Assembly (NCBI GenBank): GCA_947646015.1
Contig: CANSEY010000003.1
Coordinates: forward strand, 124,001-188,000
Direction: 5' to 3'
DNA from: an uncultured Bacteroides sp.
GTDB lineage: Bacteria; Bacteroidota; Bacteroidia; Bacteroidales; Bacteroidaceae
DNA length: 64,000 nucleotides
Shown here: in pieces, positions 35,452-45,049 of the stretch
Layout of the letters: the number at the start of each line of letters is the position of its first letter
Numbering within the stretch: the stretch's first letter is position 1
Notes under the pieces: model-generated
The model's input: the letters and a program-made list of their open reading frames with translations, nothing else
The model's database searches: none
What the model was told of the DNA's origin: nothing
Translations under genes and position numbers: made by a program

Positions 35452-37851
35452 TCACTTTTTAAGTACAACAATCGTATACGAATAACCAGGGAATGAATAG
35501 GTAAAATCAGATCCGGGAGCCTGCTTCCAGGTAGCTTTCGGCAGAATCCGTGTAGGCGTATCCGGAAGGTTCTCATCATTCAACTCTCCACTCAGCGTAT
35601 ATATTTCCATATTCCCTTTCGGAATGAAACCGGACAGACTAACCTGAGTCTCCCGCACTTCAGAGGAAGTGTTGACTACATGAAGAATCACTTCATCGCG
35701 TGCCTCGTTCGTAGTGGCCGTCATATCCAGTTCTCCCACTGTCTCACTCCACAACCGCAGCGGATGGTGATGGGCCGAAGACATCTGCTGTGCATAGAAA
35801 GTCGGCATACCCCAAACCTGTCCCGGAGTGAAAAAAATTTGTCCCTGATCCCAGCCGTTGTCATTTTGCAAATAGGGTTGAAGAGCATTGGCCGCACAGG
35901 TGGTCAGAATAAAATCACCATGGCGACGAACCACATTCTGAACAGTAGCATGCACAATGGCGCGCTGAACGTTGTGCAGATTACCGTTTTCTTCGAAAAT
36001 AGCACAACGCATACTTGTCTTCGGATTCCATTTCAGGAATTTAGCTTTCATATCCGTCAACTCCCGGTCTATATTTACGTGACTGCCAAGATCATCCGTC
36101 CAAGGATGGTAATCCCAATAGGCTGCTTTACCATCAAGTGCTTTAAATACTTTCTCCATATTAGGTGATTCGGGACGCCACCAGGCAGAATGAATAAACT
36201 GCACTTCCGGATCCTTGGCATGAACAGCCTCATAAATATCATTAAATCGATCGATATAATGCTGATAATCGGCTTCAATATCCCCCCAGATAACTTCTTC
36301 ATTTCCAATTTCCAGATATTTTAACCCGTAAGGCTCAGGATGTCCGTTCTCTGCACGCTTCTTACCCCACTTCGTATCTACCGATCCGTTCAGGTATTCG
36401 ATCATATCCGCCATATCCTGCGCCGACTCTTCTACATTCACTGCATAAGCAGGCATAAATCCGGCTTTCTCACAAAAATGAAGGAAATCCTCAATTCCGA
36501 AACCGTTGGTAGAATACGTATACCAATGACCTTTATAAGGAGGTCTTTCCGCACGGTCTCCAATCATCTTCTTAAAACGGTATTCAGGTGCATTGACCAT
36601 GGTGCCGCCATAGCGGAGAAAGCGTAAACCCTGATCCACCATTGCCTGCCCGATGTCATTACGCAGCGGCAACCCGCAAAACTGACGGTCCGCGCCGTTC
36701 ATAAGGGTGACCATGTCTACCTGAATGCGTCCTTTCTCTTCCAGATAAATAGCAAGACGTGCATTTTCATCGGTTTTATCAGGAGTTAGCTCAAACGTAT
36801 ATTTCTTCCAGTCACCGGCATTGGCCCGAATGCACTGCACAGCATATTCTTTTTCACCATCCACACTCTGCAAGGCTACCCGGACTTCTGCTTTTCCCTT
36901 TAAATAAAGGCTGCCGGTCTTTTTCTCTCCCTGACGTACAGATATTCCCCAACGATTCAGGCTCCGGTTAGCAATACCCACTTTACCGGTTCCTACCAGA
37001 TACTCTATCTCCTGCGCATACTGGCCATGAAAAGGTTTATCTGCAATTTGTTTGTAAACAGCAGCGGCAGCCAGGTCAGCAAAAGCATCCCACATCCCGC
37101 TGACTTGTGGAGTTGCTTTGGTCAACAGCTTGACAGGAGTATTGCTTCCGATAGTCAAACTACGATAAGATACATCGGCTCCCCAGTTTCGGAAAGCGAC
37201 TTTCCCATTACGCAAACCTGTATCCCGATCTTCGAAACGCAACACCTCACAGTCATTCAGCAGAATCACCAGTTCATCTCCATCCAGTTTCACTTCCATA
37301 CGGTTCCATTGCGTCGGATCTACATCTACCGGAGTCGTTTTCAACTCTTGCCAGTTATGCAAGTGTTTCCCTAACAGCAAGCGCTTTCCATCAGCAAACA
37401 GACTGACCTCATATCCATCAAAGTTATCGGCTCCGCCTCCATATTCACCGACACGCAGTAAAAGTCCGGCATTGTTGGAGGATGAAGTACCGTTCGTAAA
37501 TTTAAGATCGACCCCGACCGTTCCGTCGGAAAGCTGCGTGTCATCATATACCAATTTTGCTCCCGGATGTGCCTGTACGGAAAGTTGGTCATCTTGTAGT
37601 TTCCACACCCCTTCACAACGGGTAAACCCGATAAAATTATCCATGGAAACAGGTTCTTCAAAACTCTCGCCGAAAATTTTCTGGTCATAAAGACCACCGT
37701 AAATCTCATGATTTACGTCTTCCATACAAGCTCCGTACAAATAGGGAGTTATTTTATTTTCAACCTTACCGGCATCCACCCGGATAACGGCATCTTGTGC
37801 CGCCAATGATGAAGCAGACAATGCCAAGGCTAAAAGACAGTTTATTTTCAT
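35452..37851 (-). CDS. GH51 alpha-L-arabinofuranosidase with inserted concanavalin-like domain
   Basis: About 800 residues from the ATG at 37851, which begins a proper signal peptide (MKINCLLALALSASSLAAQ); the longer frame upstream has none. The start of the barrel (ITPYLYGACMEDVNHEIYGGLYDQ) is followed by a DUF1080-type jelly roll (about 45-235), then the rest of the barrel: acid/base Glu in YLEIGNEEVIWG and the nucleophile Glu in CAIFEENGN, and a C-terminal beta domain (YSFPGYSYTIVVLKK). It removes terminal alpha-L-arabinofuranose. It lies 9 bases before the GH78 gene, forming an operon with GH127 upstream. Confidence 0.92.
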   Translation of the reverse strand: MKINCLLALALSASSLAAQDAVIRVDAGKVENKITPYLYGACMEDVNHEIYGGLYDQKIFGESFEEPVSMDNFIGFTRCEGVWKLQDDQLSVQAHPGAKLVYDDTQLSDGTVGVDLKFTNGTSSSNNAGLLLRVGEYGGGADNFDGYEVSLFADGKRLLLGKHLHNWQELKTTPVDVDPTQWNRMEVKLDGDELVILLNDCEVLRFEDRDTGLRNGKVAFRNWGADVSYRSLTIGSNTPVKLLTKATPQVSGMWDAFADLAAAAVYKQIADKPFHGQYAQEIEYLVGTGKVGIANRSLNRWGISVRQGEKKTGSLYLKGKAEVRVALQSVDGEKEYAVQCIRANAGDWKKYTFELTPDKTDENARLAIYLEEKGRIQVDMVTLMNGADRQFCGLPLRNDIGQAMVDQGLRFLRYGGTMVNAPEYRFKKMIGDRAERPPYKGHWYTYSTNGFGIEDFLHFCEKAGFMPAYAVNVEESAQDMADMIEYLNGSVDTKWGKKRAENGHPEPYGLKYLEIGNEEVIWGDIEADYQHYIDRFNDIYEAVHAKDPEVQFIHSAWWRPESPNMEKVFKALDGKAAYWDYHPWTDDLGSHVNIDRELTDMKAKFLKWNPKTSMRCAIFEENGNLHNVQRAIVHATVQNVVRRHGDFILTTCAANALQPYLQNDNGWDQGQIFFTPGQVWGMPTFYAQQMSSAHHHPLRLWSETVGELDMTATTNEARDEVILHVVNTSSEVRETQVSLSGFIPKGNMEIYTLSGELNDENLPDTPTRILPKATWKQAPGSDFTYSFPGYSYTIVVLKK

Positions 37852-37879
37852 GTTGTAATTGTGTTTATGTTCGTTCATG

Positions 37880-39967
37880 TCATTTATTTGCGGGCATCCA
37901 AACGACATAGCCTTTATCCTGACGATTGCCCAGAGCATAATAAGGAATAGCCGAAACCGACACTTTCTTTCCTGTCTTATCCAGTGCCTGGCCTTTAATT
38001 ACATTAACTCCATTCAGCAGTTCTTTTTCAAAAGTCATCGATAAAGGAGCGCGCGTATCGAGTCTCAGATCAGCCACCCCTTCATTGTCACATCCTTCCA
38101 GGCAATATACAAAAGGACCGGCAGCAATGGCCACCTTATTTTGCAGATCCGCTACAGCTTCATTGGCCGTTACCAACCGCGGCTGAACAGGTAATGTCAA
38201 CTCTACTCTATCTCCCTTTTTCCACTTCCGCTGAATTTCGGCATATCCTTTAAATATTTTCATTGCGATAGATTTGCCGTTTACTTTCAGATTGACAGCA
38301 GACTTCACTTCCGAACGATACAAATCGTATGGATTCTCGACTCCCTGTGCCCATCCCGGGATCCGTACTTTTAATAAAAAAGTTTTTTCTTTCTCCGGTT
38401 CAACAGTCATGACAACAGAACCATCCCATGGATATCCGGTCTTTTGCGTCAACCGTATCCGACTCTGATCCGATAGGCTCAGTTCCGTTTCACTGCCGAT
38501 AAAGAGGTTTACATAGATATCATCCCCCTTCTGTGAATAGATAAATCCGGGCATTGCGGACATCATTTTCAAGAACATGGGCGGACAGCAAGGACAATCA
38601 TGCCATCCCCAACGGGCGTGCTTGGCGGAATTCAACGGATTCTGATAAGTATATTGTGTACCCGAAAGAGAAATGCCTGTCAGGACATTATTATATAAAG
38701 TACGTTCCAGCTCGTCCATATATTTAGCATCACCGGTCAGTTCATTCATTCTCTGGCTGAAAAAGCCGGCACCGACAGCAGCACAAGTTTCCAGATAAGC
38801 ATCCGTAGGCAAGAAATAATCAGGCCCGAACTTTTCGTCAAAGTGAACAGCACCTACCCCACCGGTGATAAACATACGTTTACCAATCATATTATCCCAT
38901 AAACGGCTGACGGCAGCTATATACTCCGGTGAACGATTTTCAAGTGCAGCAGACGTTGCTCCGGTAGCAAACAAGGTGGCACGAACAGCATGCCCCTCGA
39001 TTGTCTTCTGCTCGAAAAACGGAATAGAATCCTGTGCATAGTCTCCCCATGACGGGCGGGTATGATTGCCAAACTCAGGAGCCTCGTATTTCCGGTCGCG
39101 TATCCATTGTTCGGCAGCAGGGTTACCCCATGTCCCCCACAACGGGAATCCGCAATGTTTTCCTCTACCTTCGATCCAGAATTCAGCCAACCTGAGATAT
39201 TCCCGCTCAACTACCGGAACATTGATCTGTTTCTTCAGTCCCGGATTGTCTCTATATAAGGTATACAGTTTCACCAAAGCCTCTTCCGGACCCGAATGTG
39301 CAGGAACCACATTCTTTTTAGGAAAAGTCCCCATATATTCAGCCATCAAATTAGCACAGCGAGTTGCCACTTCCAGTAATTTTGTTTTTCCGGTCGCATT
39401 ATAATAGTGTACGCCCGCTTCCACCAACATACCGGCGTTGTATACATCGTGTTGCCAACGGAGCATTCCTCCCCGCTCTCCCCACTGATGGTCGGCTTCC
39501 ATCAGTTGAGTGTAAGTATCGATATACCCGTTAGGTTCAGACGCCTGTGCCACAGCAATCCGATCGATATATCCGTCCACCCGTTTTTCCAAAGCCGCAT
39601 CCGATTGCCTTGCCATCAGGTCTGCCACTCCACGGATAGTCTCGTAAACAAGCCCATCGAACCAGGGAGCTCCTGCATGCCGTCCGATATTGCGTTCACC
39701 TTTCGCCACACGATCGAAGTTTTCGAACGTATTACAGAATTCTCCCGGATGCTCCAGATGCTTTCCTTCAAACTTATCGAAAACATCGTTTACCGTTACT
39801 TTCTGCCAAAGATTCAATTTGGGTTTCCAGAATGTATCTTCTATTTTCACTTGGTTTACTTCCGGAAACCGAATACCGGAGCTCCCTTTATCAGACGGCC
39901 CTGCCGTCAAACTTCCGGTTGCAGTCATTGCAAGTAGTACCGGAAACATAAATCTGTACGTTCTCAT
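37880..39967 (-). CDS. GH127 beta-L-arabinofuranosidase (DUF1680)
   Basis: 695 residues with a signal peptide (cleavage near LTAG). DUF1680/GH127 features are clear: VKIEDTFWKPKL at the start, NGYIDTYTQLMEADHQWGERGG, the Glu and Cys in DAYLETCAAVG, and HDCPCCPPMFLKMM. In this family a Glu and three Cys bind zinc and one Cys is the nucleophile. The enzyme releases beta-L-arabinofuranose, as found on plant extensins, arabinan or rhamnogalacturonan side chains. It is first in the operon with GH51 and GH78 and is divergent from a GntR regulator. Confidence 0.93.
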   Translation of the reverse strand: MRTYRFMFPVLLAMTATGSLTAGPSDKGSSGIRFPEVNQVKIEDTFWKPKLNLWQKVTVNDVFDKFEGKHLEHPGEFCNTFENFDRVAKGERNIGRHAGAPWFDGLVYETIRGVADLMARQSDAALEKRVDGYIDRIAVAQASEPNGYIDTYTQLMEADHQWGERGGMLRWQHDVYNAGMLVEAGVHYYNATGKTKLLEVATRCANLMAEYMGTFPKKNVVPAHSGPEEALVKLYTLYRDNPGLKKQINVPVVEREYLRLAEFWIEGRGKHCGFPLWGTWGNPAAEQWIRDRKYEAPEFGNHTRPSWGDYAQDSIPFFEQKTIEGHAVRATLFATGATSAALENRSPEYIAAVSRLWDNMIGKRMFITGGVGAVHFDEKFGPDYFLPTDAYLETCAAVGAGFFSQRMNELTGDAKYMDELERTLYNNVLTGISLSGTQYTYQNPLNSAKHARWGWHDCPCCPPMFLKMMSAMPGFIYSQKGDDIYVNLFIGSETELSLSDQSRIRLTQKTGYPWDGSVVMTVEPEKEKTFLLKVRIPGWAQGVENPYDLYRSEVKSAVNLKVNGKSIAMKIFKGYAEIQRKWKKGDRVELTLPVQPRLVTANEAVADLQNKVAIAAGPFVYCLEGCDNEGVADLRLDTRAPLSMTFEKELLNGVNVIKGQALDKTGKKVSVSAIPYYALGNRQDKGYVVWMPANK

Positions 39968-40040
39968 TGTTTTATTTTTAGTTTGTTGTTTCTTCCGCTC
40001 CTTTTTTTGCCTGTGAATCTTTACAATCCGAGCAACAGTG

Positions 40041-40048
40041 CAAAGATA
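40041..40048 (-). promoter_or_regulatory. -7 element of the GH127-GH51-GH78 operon
   Basis: TATCTTTG on the minus strand, followed by C, is a perfect TAnnTTTG and lies 73 bases before the GH127 ATG. Confidence 0.6.
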
Positions 40049-40062
40049 ATGAAACCTATCGT

Positions 40063-40082
40063 AACTGATACGAACTGGTATG
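40063..40082 (+). promoter_or_regulatory. Candidate operator: tandem AACTGRTA repeats
   Basis: AACTGATA (40063) and AACTGGTA (40073) are spaced exactly 10 bases, one helical turn, between the two divergent -7 elements. The second unit also forms a small dyad, ATAC-N6-GTAT. This fits a regulator site, likely of the GntR protein beside it. Confidence 0.4.
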
Positions 40083-40151
40083 TATTTTTATTATGTTACA
40101 AAACATATACGATATCCGGACAATAGCTGTACCCTTTTACGTTTTTTATCC

Positions 40152-40159
40152 TATCTTTG
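40152..40159 (+). promoter_or_regulatory. -7 element of the GntR regulator gene
   Basis: TATCTTTG followed by C is a perfect TAnnTTTG, 19 bases before the ATG at 40179. It lies downstream of the farthest in-frame ATG (40080), so that earlier start is ruled out. Confidence 0.65.
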
Positions 40160-40178
40160 CAGCACCAAAAACAAAAGT

Positions 40179-41156
40179 ATGAAAAGGAACGAATCAAAAT
40201 ACAAACAGGTAGTAAACCACGTAATAGACGGTATCAATAACGGTAGTTATAAGAAAGGTGACTGGATTCTCTCTATCAACGAATTCAGGAAAAACTATAA
40301 TCTATCCAGAGATACGGTATTCGCCGGTTTAAGCGAACTGAAATCAAAAGGAATCATTGATTCGACTCCGGGTGTAGGTTATTATATAGCGACGACCCGC
40401 ATCGCACAAAAGCTGAATATATTCCTTCTTTTCAACGAATTCAATGAATTCAAAGAAGATCTTTACAATTCATTTATTTCATCCATCAGGAAAACCGCCA
40501 ATGTAGATCTATATTTTCATAATTACAACCGAAAGGTTTTTGAAACTCTGATCAACGAAGCCAATTATAAATACACAACCTATATTCTGATGCCCGGTAA
40601 ATTCACTAATATAGCCCCACTATTGGAAAGCCTATCGGGTCGTGTCTTTTTACTCGACCATTTCCATCCCGAACTGGCCGGAAAATACTCTTCTGTCGCA
40701 CAGAATTTTGAAAAAGACACCTACGAAGCCTTGGTATACGGACTTCCCCACCTAAAGAAATATGATCATATCATAATGGTTCAGAAAGAAGAAAAAGAAC
40801 CGATCGAGCGCTATAACGGGCTTTGCGCATTCTGTGAAGAATACCATTTCACGCATGAATATACCGACTCCGTCCGGAACAGGGAAATCAGGCAAGGGGA
40901 AACCTTCATGGTCGTTAATGACCGGGATCTCGTCGACCTGCTTAAACAGGCCCAACTACAGAATTTCGCACCGGGAAAAGACTTTGGAATCATTTCTTAC
41001 AACGACACCCCGCTTAAAGAAATATTGGCCGGAGGAATCACCACTTTGTCTACCGACTTCAAACAAATGGGACAAACAATGGCTTCACTCATTACACAAA
41101 AAGAGATAAAGACCATCGAGAATCCCTGGAAGTTGGATATCCGGAACTCACTTTAA
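40179..41156 (+). CDS. GntR-family transcriptional regulator with sugar-binding-like domain
   Basis: 325 residues from the ATG at 40179. The N-terminal winged helix spans about 1-75: YKQVVNHVIDGINNGSYKKGD, then SINEFRKNYNLSRDTVFAGLSELKSKG, then the wing GVGYYIATT. The rest resembles a periplasmic-binding/LacI-type sensor (LLFNEFNEFKEDLYNSFI, FGIISYNDTPLKEILAGGITTLSTDF). It likely senses arabinose or rhamnose-related sugar and controls the divergent GH127-GH51-GH78 operon; the ligand is not shown by the sequence. The later start is chosen because a strong -7 element lies at 40152. Confidence 0.88.
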   Translation: MKRNESKYKQVVNHVIDGINNGSYKKGDWILSINEFRKNYNLSRDTVFAGLSELKSKGIIDSTPGVGYYIATTRIAQKLNIFLLFNEFNEFKEDLYNSFISSIRKTANVDLYFHNYNRKVFETLINEANYKYTTYILMPGKFTNIAPLLESLSGRVFLLDHFHPELAGKYSSVAQNFEKDTYEALVYGLPHLKKYDHIIMVQKEEKEPIERYNGLCAFCEEYHFTHEYTDSVRNREIRQGETFMVVNDRDLVDLLKQAQLQNFAPGKDFGIISYNDTPLKEILAGGITTLSTDFKQMGQTMASLITQKEIKTIENPWKLDIRNSL

Positions 41157-41197
41157 TGTCCGGATTCATATACCAACCCTTTTTTTAATATTTGAAA

Positions 41198-41262
41198 GAT
41201 CACACAGAGGCATACCAATACCCTGCATTAAACATCAATTATTCATATACTTCTGTGTGATC
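41198..41262. repeat. REP-like intergenic palindrome, copy 4 (weak)
   Basis: GATCACACAGAG (41198-41209) pairs with TTCTGTGTGATC near 41251-41262. It shares the ACACAGAG core of the family but lacks the CACCACAG outer arm. It lies between the convergent GntR and PepSY-like genes. Confidence 0.5.
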
Positions 41263-41315
41263 TGTGCCAATTTCTAACGTATTTCCAACTGAAATACATT
41301 GTTGAGACCGTACCG

Positions 41316-42698
41316 CTACTTCGCGGCAGCGATCATTTCCACAAAGTTACCATCCCGATCGAACCTGACCTGTGATCCGTCTCCCAATTTATAAATCCAC
41401 CCCTCTATGCTATAAGAAGAGAAATACATATTGAGGTCATCCGGAAATTGATGTCGCATATATCTGTATGTTTTCTCGGAAATGCTCAATTCTATTTTTT
41501 CTTTTCCAAGAAAACCTCCCTGGGAATCAAACATCAGTCCGTCACCATTCGTCAACTCCACCAAAAATGAAGCTGCAACCGAACGATCGACTCTCGTAAT
41601 TTCGGAGTTCGAATGTGCCGAAATATATTCGGTAATCTTTTCAGGAAGCGATGCTACCAGCTTTTCAGGAAATGCAAATCCGTTCCCATCTATATTCAAC
41701 CATTCGCTGGCATCTTCGTTGACAAGCATATTAAATCCGTTCGGCAAACAGACCTTGAAATTCAAAACATCCGTATGAAGCGGATGACTGATGGAAATGG
41801 AACGCAGTTTGCCAAAGTACTCTTCAGCCAAAGCTTGTGCCTGCATCACAGGTACTACTATCGGTTTGTTTTCCGGATCGATAGTCACATACACCGTCTT
41901 GCTGACCTGAATGGTATAACAGGTACCCTCCAAACGAATGTAAGTAACTTGTGCAGCCGGATAATCCCGATACAATTGTTCGGTTACTTTTGCAGGTAAA
42001 GTCTCCAGAATCGAAACCGGCAGCAACTCTGTACCTCCATTCACTTCTGTCCACTGACCACGATCATTCAGCACACATTTAAATCCATTCTCCAACCAGA
42101 ATGAATAGCCGGCAGTAACATTCTCATTCGGAATGTGCTCCACCACCGCCTGGAAAACTCCATCCGGAAAATACGTTGCAACAAAATCACGTACAGGTTG
42201 CGGCACTCCGGATTCATCTTTTATATCCATTTCATAGCCAATACACGTTCCGTCATAATAGAACGCTATTTTCTTACCGCTACTTAACAACACACAATCC
42301 CCATAACAGGCATTCTCTATACCGATAAACGGATCATCGGGAAAAAGTTGCTGTACATATTCAATAATCTTTCCCCAAAGAGAGTCTAAGGACCCGGGTA
42401 ACTTTTGATCCGGAATCATCAATCTTTTCCATCCTCCATTTTCACTAAATTCCACTTTAACTTCATTGGGAAAAACAACACGATAAAGCAACCGGGCATT
42501 TTCCTGATCGGTATTCGTTCTTTCTATTTTCTCCGGAGTTTGTCCCGGAAAGTAATTAGATAAAAAAGATTGTGCAGTGCCCGGCAGTTGATTCATTTCG
42601 ATTGTACCGGAAGATTCATTCTCCTCCGAACAACTGCCCAGAAACGGAAGTAATCCGAATAAGAAACATAAGTAAAGGACAGGATAAAAAGATTTCAT
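41316..42698 (-). CDS. PepSY-like (DUF2874) repeat lipoprotein
   Basis: 460 residues with a lipoprotein signal (LGSCSEEN, Cys about 23). The body holds several copies of a PepSY-like unit of about 90-130 residues, each with a helix ending in Y(F)P and a GG/G-W strand: LSNYFPGQTPEKIERTN, FVATYFPDGVFQAV, LYRDYPAAQVTYI, YISAHSNSEITRV, and a final YMRHQFPDDLNMY. These units are found in cell-envelope proteins of Bacteroidetes with no fixed role. It is a single gene facing the GntR gene. Confidence 0.75.
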   Translation of the reverse strand: MKSFYPVLYLCFLFGLLPFLGSCSEENESSGTIEMNQLPGTAQSFLSNYFPGQTPEKIERTNTDQENARLLYRVVFPNEVKVEFSENGGWKRLMIPDQKLPGSLDSLWGKIIEYVQQLFPDDPFIGIENACYGDCVLLSSGKKIAFYYDGTCIGYEMDIKDESGVPQPVRDFVATYFPDGVFQAVVEHIPNENVTAGYSFWLENGFKCVLNDRGQWTEVNGGTELLPVSILETLPAKVTEQLYRDYPAAQVTYIRLEGTCYTIQVSKTVYVTIDPENKPIVVPVMQAQALAEEYFGKLRSISISHPLHTDVLNFKVCLPNGFNMLVNEDASEWLNIDGNGFAFPEKLVASLPEKITEYISAHSNSEITRVDRSVAASFLVELTNGDGLMFDSQGGFLGKEKIELSISEKTYRYMRHQFPDDLNMYFSSYSIEGWIYKLGDGSQVRFDRDGNFVEMIAAAK

Positions 42699-42966
42699 AG
42701 TTGCGTGGTTTTTATGTTTCAGACAAAGTTAACGGAAAGCTCTGAATATAAGCACATAGAGGCGTTAAACTTCTTTAAGGGGCAAGTCAAAACGAGCACA
42801 ACGCTTACTCCAGCTCCCCTAAAGCCCCAACATAAAACACAAAGGACAGCTGTCAGGACCGACAACCTTTGTTTATATCTATATGCCTATTTATTAAATT
42901 TACCTCTCTTCCACATCAAAGGGGCGGATTTAAGATCGATAATTTTTAGGAATTGATAAAATTATG

Positions 42967-42974
42967 TAAGTTTG
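42967..42974 (+). promoter_or_regulatory. -7 element of the Crp/Fnr-family gene
   Basis: TAAGTTTG matches TAnnTTTG. It lies downstream of the earliest in-frame ATG at 42953, so translation begins at 42986 or at 43001. Confidence 0.55.
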
Positions 42975-42985
42975 TAAACAGAATA

Positions 42986-43564
42986 ATGAATTCCTCTCCA
43001 ATGAAAAACATCATAAACAAAATCAGGCAGTTATACCCGGTTTCGGATGAAGCGCTCCAGGCATTACAGGCAAACATGCAGGTAAAGTATTATCCCAAAG
43101 ATACTTATATAGTGCAATCGGGAATAACGGATCGCCTGGTTTATTTCATCGAAGAAGGTGTCACCCGTTCTGTATTTCATCACAACGGGCAAGATACCAC
43201 CACCTGGTTCAGCCAAGAAGGTGACGTTACTTTCGGCATGGATTCGTTATATTATAAACAGCCGTCCATAGAGAGTATTGAAACCCTTTCGGATTGCAAA
43301 ATCTACGTTCTCCATATAGACGAACTGAACGCCCTTTACGAAAAGTATATCGATATAGCCAACTGGGGAAGGATCTTGCATCAGGACGTCAACAAAGAAC
43401 TCAGTCACATGTTTGTGGAAAGACTCCAGCTTTCTCCCAAGGAACGATACGAACAGTTCAACAGGCGCTACCCCGGACTGATCAATCGGGTAAAGCTGAA
43501 GTATGTCGCTGCATTTCTGGGTATTTCCATTTATACACTCAGCCGGGTACGCGCTAAAAAATAG
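42986..43564 (+). CDS. Crp/Fnr-family transcriptional regulator
   Basis: 192 residues from the ATG at 42986 (or 187 from 43001, MKNIINKIRQLYP). The N-terminal cyclic-nucleotide-type beta roll covers about 25-130 (KDTYIVQSGITDRLVYFIEEGVTRS, WFSQEGDVTFGMDS). The C-terminal helix-turn-helix is LKYVAAFLGISIYTLSRVRA. The acid-cluster residues that bind cAMP in true CRP are not evident, so the ligand is open. A promoter element lies just before, and an acyltransferase gene follows 97 bases later on the same strand with its own promoter. Confidence 0.88.
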   Translation: MNSSPMKNIINKIRQLYPVSDEALQALQANMQVKYYPKDTYIVQSGITDRLVYFIEEGVTRSVFHHNGQDTTTWFSQEGDVTFGMDSLYYKQPSIESIETLSDCKIYVLHIDELNALYEKYIDIANWGRILHQDVNKELSHMFVERLQLSPKERYEQFNRRYPGLINRVKLKYVAAFLGISIYTLSRVRAKK

Positions 43565-43617
43565 CTCCCGGCCGGTCTTTTTTGCTTTTAAGCAAAAGAA
43601 CTTCATTTTGCAAGCCG

Positions 43618-43625
43618 TATCTTTG
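43618..43625 (+). promoter_or_regulatory. -7 element of the acyltransferase gene
   Basis: TATCTTTG followed by C is a perfect TAnnTTTG, 36 bases before the ATG at 43661. Confidence 0.6.
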
Positions 43626-43660
43626 CCATCTGAAAATATTAACTAACTAATAAAACACAG

Positions 43661-44815
43661 ATGTCGAATATTTCTTCAACAGTTTTTGCAGATACCAAGC
43701 CGCATTATCATCTACTGGACGGGCTCCGGGGAGTAGCCGCTCTTATGGTTATATGGTATCATGTATTCGAAGGCTATGCTTTTGCCGGTGGTACCACTAT
43801 CGATACCTTCAACCACGGATATTTAGCAGTAGATTTCTTCTTTATCCTTTCAGGTTTCGTTATCGGTTATGCTTATGATGATCGTTGGGGTAAGAATTTC
43901 ACCATGAAAGATTTCATTAAACGCCGTTTGATACGTCTTCATCCGATGGTAATCATGGGTGCCGTAGTGGGTGCTATCACATTCTATATCCAGGGTTCTG
44001 TACAATGGGACGGAACACATATCGGCATATCGATGGTGATGTTGTCTCTTCTTTGTACCATCTTTTTCATCCCTGCAATGCCGGGTGTAGGTTACGAGGT
44101 TCGCGGCAATGGCGAAATGTTCCCATTGAACGGCCCCTGCTGGTCATTATTCTTCGAGTACATAGGCAATATCCTTTACGCTTTGTTCATTCGTCGTCTG
44201 TCAAATAAAGCGTTGACCATAGTTGTAGTATTACTGGGAGTAGCATTGGCTTCATTTGCCATCTTCAATGTCTCGGGTTATGGAAACATAGGAGTCGGCT
44301 GGACACTGGACGGTGTAAACTTTATAGGCGGATTATTAAGAATGCTTTTCCCCTTCTCCATGGGTATGCTTTTATCGCGTAACTTCAAGCCCATGAAGTT
44401 GAGAGGTGCATTCTGGATATGTACCCTTGTAATGATCGCCTTGTTCGCAGTGCCTTATTTGGAAGGAACGGAATCAATCTGCACAAACGGCATTTATGAA
44501 GCATTCTGTATTATCATAGCTTTCCCCATCCTGCTTTGGATAGGAGCATCGGGAACCACCACGGATAAGAAGTCAACCCAAATATGTAAATTCCTGGGAG
44601 ATATATCTTATCCGATCTATGTGATACATTATCCATTCATGTATTTGTTCTATGCATGGTTGATCAAAAATCAACTTTTCACATTAGGAGAGACCTGGCA
44701 AGTTGCCTTATGCGTTTACGCATGGAACATATTGTTTGCTTATCTATGCTTGAAGCTATATGATGAACCGGTACGCAAATATCTGGCTAAACGCTTCCTG
44801 AATAAGAAACAATAA
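43661..44815 (+). CDS. Acyltransferase family 3 membrane protein (OafA/YrhL-like)
   Basis: 384 residues with about ten membrane helices. The family motif HYHLLDGLRGVAALMVIWYHVFEGY is at the N-terminus, with the conserved catalytic-type His in WYHVFE. RRLIRLHPMVIMGAVVG contains the RxxR-like motif, and PLNGPCWSLFFEYIGNILYALF the conserved WSL.FE. These proteins O-acetylate or acylate surface sugars such as O-antigen, capsule or lipid. The acceptor cannot be told. It follows the Crp-type regulator, which may or may not control it. Confidence 0.9.
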   Translation: MSNISSTVFADTKPHYHLLDGLRGVAALMVIWYHVFEGYAFAGGTTIDTFNHGYLAVDFFFILSGFVIGYAYDDRWGKNFTMKDFIKRRLIRLHPMVIMGAVVGAITFYIQGSVQWDGTHIGISMVMLSLLCTIFFIPAMPGVGYEVRGNGEMFPLNGPCWSLFFEYIGNILYALFIRRLSNKALTIVVVLLGVALASFAIFNVSGYGNIGVGWTLDGVNFIGGLLRMLFPFSMGMLLSRNFKPMKLRGAFWICTLVMIALFAVPYLEGTESICTNGIYEAFCIIIAFPILLWIGASGTTTDKKSTQICKFLGDISYPIYVIHYPFMYLFYAWLIKNQLFTLGETWQVALCVYAWNILFAYLCLKLYDEPVRKYLAKRFLNKKQ

Positions 44816-44871
44816 TATGTACTTGCTCTATATAAGTAGCGCCACAAACATAAACACATGGCTGAGATAGA

Positions 44872-44926
44872 AGAGTTGCAGTGAATTCACTTTAAGGTAG
44901 GCCTTAAGTGAATTCACTGCAACTCT
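44872..44926. repeat. Near-perfect 55-bp palindrome
   Basis: AGAGTTGCAGTGAATTCACTT (44872-44892) is the reverse complement of the matching arm ending at 44926, with an inner TAAGG/CCTTA and one bulged T. The core CAGTGAATTCACTG is itself palindromic, so the DNA could form a cruciform. It lies in the 234-bp gap between the convergent acyltransferase and propeller genes and could be a terminator, an element end or a recombination site. No T run follows. Confidence 0.8.
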
Positions 44927-45049
44927 CATTATGGAAGAATCCAATCTCGGAAAAGGCATTTGATGATTGCATAAATTGTTCAACCGGAACTTCCGAGAGT
45001 CCGAACAATACATTAGTCAGAATATTCTTCAGCAAGATTCAGCTAATAC

